Source: Chitinophaga pinensis (GTDB lineage: Bacteria; Bacteroidota; Bacteroidia; UKL13-3). Taken from it: 11,320 nt of DNA. The stretch lies in contig CAMCJW010000069.1 in the NCBI GenBank assembly GCA_945875195.1, positions 1-11,320 on the forward strand. The letters are read 5' to 3'. The notes beneath the pieces are model-generated. The model did not search any database, was not told where the DNA came from, and saw only the letters and a list, made by a program, of their open reading frames with translations. Shown piece by piece: positions 7,113-11,320 of this stretch; position 1 is the first letter of the stretch, and every line of letters starts with the position of its first letter. A program made the translations under genes and the position numbers.

Positions 7113-7406
7113 TTGAATGAAATAGAAAAAATAACCCGCGAATTGATTTTGCAGGATTTTGATCTCAGTGTTTCTATGGAACGAGAAGCTGTAATAGAGG
7201 CACTTAGATTGGCTATTGTATATTTGCTCATTCACAACCTAGAAAAGTTATGGAACATTCTCTATAAAATTGATGTAAATGAGAGAAAAGTAAAGGCCTT
7301 ATTTGATAAAAATAAGCCCGAAGAAATTGCACCCGAAATGGCAAAATTGATTTACGAGCGCCTAGAGCAAAAAGCCAAAACGCGCGTTGAGTATAGGAGG
7401 CCGTAA
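7113..7406 (+). CDS. Small conserved hypothetical protein, TTG start
   Basis: A 97-residue, charged, helix-rich soluble protein with no signal peptide or membrane span. It reads (M)NEIEKITRELIL at the start, has a central EALRLAIVYLLIHNLEKLWNILYKIDVNERKVK region, and ends in a basic LEQKAKTRVEYRRP tail. Short proteins of this pattern, with LLYRIDV-(N/S)E-(K/R)K in the middle and an IIERQ.QK..R end, are known to me from many Bacteroidota without assigned function. The start codon is TTG; an ATG four bases on is in another frame and stops at once, and the next in-frame ATG (at residue 22) would remove conserved-looking helix. A full -7 promoter element 20 bases upstream supports TTG. It is divergent from aconitase, with about 150 bases between them. 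Confidence 0.72.
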   Translation: MNEIEKITRELILQDFDLSVSMEREAVIEALRLAIVYLLIHNLEKLWNILYKIDVNERKVKALFDKNKPEEIAPEMAKLIYERLEQKAKTRVEYRRP

Positions 7407-7428
7407 TTGAAACTTATTATGCTTTTTT

Positions 7429-7455
7429 CTGAAAATTAATTCAGCATTTTTATTT
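7429..7455 (+). terminator. Weak candidate terminator after the small hypothetical gene
   Basis: CTGAA (7429-7433) and TTCAG (7440-7444) form a short stem around AATTAA, followed by CATTTTTATTT. The outer ATGC (7420-7423) and GCAT (7444-7447) could add pairs if a run of T residues bulges out. The stem is short and AT-rich, so it may be weak or not used. Confidence 0.35.
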
Positions 7456-7507
7456 CTTGGCAAAATCCGGTTTACCTGAAAAAAGATTAGTAAATAATCC
7501 TAATAAC

Positions 7508-7538
7508 TCTGTTTATTTATGTTCACTTTATACTTTTG
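7508..7538 (+). promoter_or_regulatory. Candidate promoter of the YhcG-type nuclease gene
   Basis: TCTG (7508-7511) is followed after 19 bases by TACTTTTG (7531-7538), a full match to TAnnTTTG with a one-mismatch -33 element. If the last G lies at about -6, transcription begins at or next to 7544, the first base of the nuclease ATG, which would make the message leaderless. Confidence 0.5.
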
Positions 7539-7543
7539 TATAT

Positions 7544-8584
7544 ATGAACAAGCAAGAAAAAGACCCCTACATTGTATTTTTATCTGAGATAAAAGCGAAA
7601 ATTCACTTGGCGCAGTATGCAGCCATGAAGCAGGTTAACACAACCATGTTGACTTTATATTGGGAAATTGGAAAAAGTATTGTGGACAAGCAAAAACAAT
7701 ATGGTTGGGGCAAATCCATCGTTGAAACCTTATCAAAGGATTTACAAAATGAGTTTCCTGGTGCACAGGGTTATTCTGCTAGAAATCTATGGTACATGAG
7801 AAATTTTTTCGACCAATACAGTGAAAATACAAAACTGCAACCAATGGTTGCAGAAATTAGCTGGAGTAATAATATGGTGATTATGGAGAGGTGCAAGGAC
7901 AATTTAGAACGTGAGTTTTACATTCAAATGTCCAAGAAATTCGGTTGGACAAAAAACGTTTTAATACATCAAATTGAAGGCAATAGCTACGAGAAATTTC
8001 TACTTAATCAGACAAATTTTGACAAGGCAGTTCCAGAAAAATATAAACATCCAGCAATACTTGCCGTAAAAGATGAATATAATTTTAATTTTTTAGAAAT
8101 GCCGGAAGGTCATAATGAAAAGGAATTGGAGCTTGCCTTGATGAAAAATATTCGAATATTTTTATCTGAAATGGGGGCAGACTTTGCGTATATTGGTAAT
8201 CAGTATAGATTGCAGGTAGGCGATGAAGATTTTTATATTGATTTGCTTTTGTTCCATAGAAAATTAAAATCACTAGTCGCAATAGAATTAAAAACGGGGA
8301 AATTTAAACCCGAATATGCAGGTAAGATGAATTTTTATTTAGCTGTTTTGGATGATAAGATTAAACAAGAAGATGAAAATCCATCTATTGGAATTATTAT
8401 CTGCAAAAGTAAAAGTAAAACAGTTATAGAGTATGCCTTGAAAAACACCTCAAGCCCTATAGGAATAGCTAATTATACTTTGACAGATATTTTACCTGAA
8501 AAATATAAGAACTTAATCCCTTCACCAGAAGAAATTGAAAAAAAACTAGGAGGATTTATTGAAAATATTGTCGCAAAGGAATAA
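7544..8584 (+). CDS. YhcG/DUF1016 family PD-(D/E)XK nuclease-like protein
   Basis: A 346-residue protein of the YhcG family. The N-terminal DUF1016_N part (about 10-145) shows TLYWEIGKSI, GWGKSIVETLSKDLQNEF, the SARNLWYMRNFF segment, ISWSNNMVIMERCKD and GWTKNVLIHQIE. The C-terminal nuclease fold (about 165-330) shows YRLQVGDEDFYIDLLLFHRKL, then VAIELKTGKFKPEYAGKMNFYL and NPSIGIIICKSK. Asp233, Glu248 and Lys250 supply the D...ExK active-site pattern, so the core looks intact. The frame extends upstream to a TTG at 7457, but the ATG at 7544 is preferred: the family begins here, and a promoter sits directly upstream. Family members are often found near type I restriction or mobile genes and are suspected of DNA processing or defence; no such partner is visible here. 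The gene seems more AT-rich than aconitase, which may hint at transfer. Biochemical function is not established from sequence. Confidence 0.88.
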   Translation: MNKQEKDPYIVFLSEIKAKIHLAQYAAMKQVNTTMLTLYWEIGKSIVDKQKQYGWGKSIVETLSKDLQNEFPGAQGYSARNLWYMRNFFDQYSENTKLQPMVAEISWSNNMVIMERCKDNLEREFYIQMSKKFGWTKNVLIHQIEGNSYEKFLLNQTNFDKAVPEKYKHPAILAVKDEYNFNFLEMPEGHNEKELELALMKNIRIFLSEMGADFAYIGNQYRLQVGDEDFYIDLLLFHRKLKSLVAIELKTGKFKPEYAGKMNFYLAVLDDKIKQEDENPSIGIIICKSKSKTVIEYALKNTSSPIGIANYTLTDILPEKYKNLIPSPEEIEKKLGGFIENIVAKE

Positions 8585-8685
8585 ACATGTTCAAACACTC
8601 GCAAAGGCTAATTCTAGTGAAATTCTGCAATATTAAACACCTCTAAATTGAGAAAATTCTTCACCATCTATTTTGCCTTTAAATA

Positions 8686-8705
8686 ATGCAAAATAATATT
8701 TGCAT
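8686..8705. repeat. Inverted repeat in the convergent gap
   Basis: ATGCAAA (8686-8692) and TTTGCAT (8699-8705) flank a 6-base spacer, in the gap where the nuclease (+) and GH31 (-) genes converge. On the minus strand it lies 23 bases after the GH31 stop and is followed by TATTTAAA, so it may be a weak terminator. On the plus strand its right end overlaps TATCTTTG (8705-8712), a full -7 match, but no -33 element and no gene follow. Confidence 0.35.
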
Positions 8706-8728
8706 ATCTTTGAACGAAAGATTAACTC

Positions 8729-11134
8729 CTACCTCAAAATAATTCTTTCGAAAGATTTATCGGTTTTAATTTTAATGGTGCCTACTGCAAAGTTGCGCTC
8801 ATTTAGCTTATAAGATTTTCCATCAATTACTGCCTCTTGGCATTCAAAAGGAACACCATGAAAAACTACTTTATAACTCTTGTAACTTGTTTCATAATTT
8901 CCTTCTTCTAAGATTTGCGATACAATTAAATTCTTGGCATTGCCAGATACATAGAACCTTCTTTGGTTAAAGATACCTGCTTTATAACCATAGTTGTCAT
9001 TGGCATCTTCATACAAAATACTCAAAACATTGTTCTCGTTTGCGTAGTAAATATTTAAAGTGAGCTCAGTAATTTCAAATTCTCCCACATATTGCATTTT
9101 AGGGTAATAAGGAATTACAGCTCCTGCCCTAACCAAAACAGGAATTCTATCTATCGGACAAGTAATGGTATATTCATTTCCACCCTTGTATGCATGGTCG
9201 TTCCATAGATGATACCAATTTCCCTTTGGTACATACACTTTTCTCTCATTGGCACCCGGACTCAATACTGGGCAAATTAAAAGGTGGTCGCCAAAGCCAA
9301 ATTCATCCATGCGGTTTAATGTCTCAGGGTCGGTTTGATCCATCAACGACATAGGTCTGATGATTGGTGTTCCATAGTTGGTATGCTGCCAAAAAGCAGT
9401 ATAAATATAAGGCAATAATTGGTAGCGGAGGTGCAAAAATTTCTTAATGATAAACTCATATTTGGTACCAAAACTCCATGGCTCTTGTTCAAATTTTGTT
9501 TCATTGCCCGCACTGTGCGTTCTAAAGAAAGTATGGAAAGTGGCGAGTTGAACCCAGCGTGTATATAGTTCTCCATCTGGCTCACCAATAAAGCCACCCA
9601 CATCACTGCCAGAAAAGGATACACCAGATACGGCCAATCGCTGGCATTGTATATTAGCTATCCATAAATGTTCCCAAGTAGCTGAGTTATCGCCTGTCCA
9701 AACACTCGAATAACGTTGTAAGCCACTATAGCCCGAACGGGTAATTACAAATGGCCTGTTAGGCATCATAAATTTGCGCAAACCGTGGTAAGTTGCTCTG
9801 GCCATTTGCATGCCATAAATATTGTGTGCCTTTCTATGGCTACAAGGGTTGCCATCATAGTCATGACGAACATCTTCAGGAAATGTACCTATTTCAAAAA
9901 CCGCAGGTTCATTCATATCGTTCCAAACGCCTTTTACACCTGTATCAATTAATTCTTTAAACAATGAACTCCACCATTCTCTTACCGCTGGATTGGTATA
10001 ATCTGGAAAGTGACATTTGCCAGGCCATACATCGCCTTCCATTAAAGTTCCATCGGCACGTTTGCAGAAATAATCGTATAAAATACCTTGTTTCCAAACC
10101 TCGTAATCTTTGTCTATTTTAATGCCTGGGTCAATAATTACTACCGTTTTGAACCCATTTTCAGCTAAGTCGCCAATAAGTTTTTTGGGTTCAGGAAAAT
10201 GCTCTTTGCTCCAAGTAAAACACCTAAAGCCTTCCATGTAATCTATATCAAGATATATTACATCACAAGGTATTTTTCGCTTTCTAAACTCGCTGGTAAT
10301 CTCTCTAACTTTGCTCTCTGGATAATAACTCCATTTACATTGATGATAGCCCAAAGCCCATAAGGGTGGCAGCTCATGGGTGCCAGTTAAGCTAGCATAT
10401 TGCTCTACCACATTCATTAATTGCGGACCATAAATGAAGTAGTAATTCATTTCGCCACCACGTGCCCAAAAGCTCGCTGTTTCATTTTGTTCTTTACCAA
10501 AATCAAAAATAGTTCTGAATGTATTGTCGAAAAACACGCCATATCCATGTTTTCCGCCACTATGAAGACCCATATAAAATGGGATATTTTTGTATAACGG
10601 ATCGCTATCTTTTACAAAGCCATAAACGTCTGTGCCGTAATTTTCAAAACGCTTACCTCTAACATTTAATTCAGTTGGCTTGTCGCCCATGCCATAAAAA
10701 GATTCATCGGGCATTATTTTTTTACTGCAATAATTGATTTTTCCGCCCTTTAATAAATAATGTTGCCAATGAAAACCCAACTCATCTTGTAAAATAATTT
10801 CGCGGTTCTTGTCCATTAAGGTAATGGCAATATTTTCCTTGCTGATCCTACATATTATTTTGGTAGTTTCAATCTCAAAAAACTCACTGGTTTCGTGGAG
10901 TTCAACAGAAATAAGCTTTACCTGAAACGACTTATTTACAGCATAAGAAAAATCCTTTTGAAAGAATCCATCGGCAGCATACCTGAAGCGAAAAATGGAA
11001 TCGGTATTGAGTTTTATTTCTAAAATGGTATCGGCAGTATAGAAATAAAAAAAGTTCCCTTCTTTCTTATGCGATTCAATTTTACCTGGGTAATATTTGA
11101 TAGAATATTTGGATAGTGATTCAGTTATTTGCAT
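8729..11134 (-). CDS. Glycoside hydrolase family 31, probable cytoplasmic alpha-glucosidase
   Basis: An 801-residue retaining glycosidase. Residues about 1-240 form the N-terminal beta-sandwich (GH31_N, mutarotase-like), about 255-600 the (beta/alpha)8 barrel, and the rest two C-terminal beta domains, including a DUF5110-like part near 690-770. The nucleophile is Asp406 in GVWNDMNEPA and the acid/base is Asp482 in SVWTGDNSATWEHL; the SGSDVGGF and FFRTHS motifs (about 508-541) are also intact. The WND rather than WID form before MNEP is common in alpha-glucosidases. There is no signal peptide, so it probably acts in the cytoplasm on maltose, maltodextrins or other short alpha-glucans, but GH31 also holds alpha-xylosidases and transferases, so substrate specificity is inferred. 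The ATG at 11134 gives a normal-looking N-terminus; no Shine-Dalgarno is present. It stands divergent from a gene leaving the window at 11291. Confidence 0.93.
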   Translation of the reverse strand: MQITESLSKYSIKYYPGKIESHKKEGNFFYFYTADTILEIKLNTDSIFRFRYAADGFFQKDFSYAVNKSFQVKLISVELHETSEFFEIETTKIICRISKENIAITLMDKNREIILQDELGFHWQHYLLKGGKINYCSKKIMPDESFYGMGDKPTELNVRGKRFENYGTDVYGFVKDSDPLYKNIPFYMGLHSGGKHGYGVFFDNTFRTIFDFGKEQNETASFWARGGEMNYYFIYGPQLMNVVEQYASLTGTHELPPLWALGYHQCKWSYYPESKVREITSEFRKRKIPCDVIYLDIDYMEGFRCFTWSKEHFPEPKKLIGDLAENGFKTVVIIDPGIKIDKDYEVWKQGILYDYFCKRADGTLMEGDVWPGKCHFPDYTNPAVREWWSSLFKELIDTGVKGVWNDMNEPAVFEIGTFPEDVRHDYDGNPCSHRKAHNIYGMQMARATYHGLRKFMMPNRPFVITRSGYSGLQRYSSVWTGDNSATWEHLWIANIQCQRLAVSGVSFSGSDVGGFIGEPDGELYTRWVQLATFHTFFRTHSAGNETKFEQEPWSFGTKYEFIIKKFLHLRYQLLPYIYTAFWQHTNYGTPIIRPMSLMDQTDPETLNRMDEFGFGDHLLICPVLSPGANERKVYVPKGNWYHLWNDHAYKGGNEYTITCPIDRIPVLVRAGAVIPYYPKMQYVGEFEITELTLNIYYANENNVLSILYEDANDNYGYKAGIFNQRRFYVSGNAKNLIVSQILEEGNYETSYKSYKVVFHGVPFECQEAVIDGKSYKLNERNFAVGTIKIKTDKSFERIILR

Positions 11135-11290
11135 CTGAAAATAATATTTTGTTTATGAAGAATATTCATTTACTTGTTATCGCAATCTAAGAGTTTGTTT
11201 TTTTAATTACATAAATAATTTATTACTAATTGTAATCTATGATAAGCCTTATTTTGTTTTTGATAATCTTTTTTTTACAGAGGGTGAAAC
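11135..11290. other. AT-rich divergent intergenic region
   Basis: The 156 bases between the GH31 start and the next plus-strand start are very AT-rich and must hold both promoters. ATTACA (11206-11211) and TGTAAT (11231-11236) form a spaced inverted repeat around 19 bases, which could be an operator, but such repeats arise easily in AT-rich DNA. No convincing -33/-7 pair was found on either strand; the closest is TTATTTTG (11249-11256). Confidence 0.3.
11279..11284 (+). promoter_or_regulatory. Shine-Dalgarno-like sequence before the right-edge gene
   Basis: AGAGGG lies six bases before the ATG at 11291. No other gene in the window has such a sequence, which makes it notable and supports this start. 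Confidence 0.4.
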
Positions 11291-11320
11291 ATGGTTAAAA
11301 GGAAAAAGGTACTGATGTTT
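11291..11320 (+). CDS. Start of a gene cut by the right edge, possibly a glycosyltransferase
   Basis: The ATG at 11291 begins MVKRKKVLMF and the frame is open to the end of the window. The pattern K-K-V-L-M-F after a short basic start is typical of the first beta strand of Bacteroidota GT-B glycosyltransferases, including glycogen-synthase-like proteins that continue GWEFPP, but only ten residues are visible. A divergent GH31 gene next door would suit glycogen or maltodextrin metabolism. The identity is a guess; that a gene starts here is more likely, given the Shine-Dalgarno-like AGAGGG. Confidence 0.4.
   Translation, partial: MVKRKKVLMF

Noticed and set aside
6947..7231. 94-codon minus-strand frame overlapping the aconitase start and the small hypothetical gene
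   Set aside because: It covers the divergent promoter region and the opposite gene, reads as low-complexity Ile/Asn/Ser-rich sequence, and resembles no protein.
7457..7543. Upstream TTG start for the nuclease gene
   Set aside because: It would include the promoter element in the coding region and add 29 residues with no family character.
8587..8646. 19-codon ATG frame after the nuclease gene
   Set aside because: Very short, no upstream promoter or ribosome binding signal, no recognisable sequence.
8705..8712. TATCTTTG, a full -7 match on the plus strand
   Set aside because: No -33 element at the right distance, and transcription would run antisense into the GH31 end without a gene; kept only as a note to the inverted repeat.
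8635..8728. After the GH31 TAG stop the same frame stays open for about 32 codons, including an ALFKGKIDGEEF-like stretch
   Set aside because: An open run of this length is expected fairly often by chance, the GH31 C-terminus looks complete, and no readthrough signal is visible.
1..11320. Search for CRISPR-type repeats, insertion sequence ends, tRNA or rRNA genes
   Set aside because: No regularly spaced repeats, transposase frames or folded RNA genes were found by eye.

Overview
The window looks like a chromosomal stretch from a member of the Bacteroidota. The evidence is low overall GC, start codons without Shine-Dalgarno sequences, several matches to the Bacteroidota promoter consensus (-33 TTTG, -7 TAnnTTTG), and protein families written in the Bacteroidota style: an SSS symporter, an S8 peptidase with a DDDNNGYIDD-type loop, a mitochondrial-type aconitase of about 755 residues and a cytoplasmic GH31 enzyme. 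The genus cannot be fixed from the sequence alone.

Layout, left to right. Positions 1-441 (+) hold the C-terminal two thirds of a ComB-like 2-phosphosulfolactate phosphatase cut by the window edge. Positions 468-646 (-) hold a very small reading frame one base after the symporter stop that appears to be broken by a single-base shift. Positions 648-2348 (-) encode a sodium:solute symporter. A divergent promoter region at about 2415-2543 separates it from a secreted subtilisin-like protease (2544-4136, +). The protease gene overlaps by 15 bases, tail to tail, with a small lipoprotein gene (4122-4625, -). A strong intrinsic terminator (4635-4676) separates the lipoprotein from aconitase (4695-6959, -). 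Divergent to aconitase lies a short conserved hypothetical gene with a TTG start (7113-7406, +), followed by a stand-alone YhcG/DUF1016 PD-(D/E)XK nuclease (7544-8584, +). A large GH31 alpha-glucosidase-like gene (8729-11134, -) faces it. The first ten codons of a further gene, possibly a glycosyltransferase, run off the right edge (11291-11320, +).

How the genes work together: most are independent, single-gene units of core metabolism (TCA cycle aconitase), transport, surface proteolysis and alpha-glucan handling. There is no clear multi-gene system. The GH31 enzyme and the gene leaving the right edge may form a divergent glycogen or maltodextrin pair. The YhcG nuclease is the only gene of a type often tied to mobile or defence loci, and it stands without partners here. 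No tRNA, rRNA, CRISPR array or insertion sequence was seen. No gene-free stretch exceeds 300 bases; the longest are 442-647 (if the broken small frame is not counted) and 11135-11290. I did not find a convincing new biological system. The most useful leads are the broken small frame behind the symporter, the terminator that abuts the lipoprotein start, the apparently leaderless nuclease gene, and large inserted segments in the protease and the symporter.
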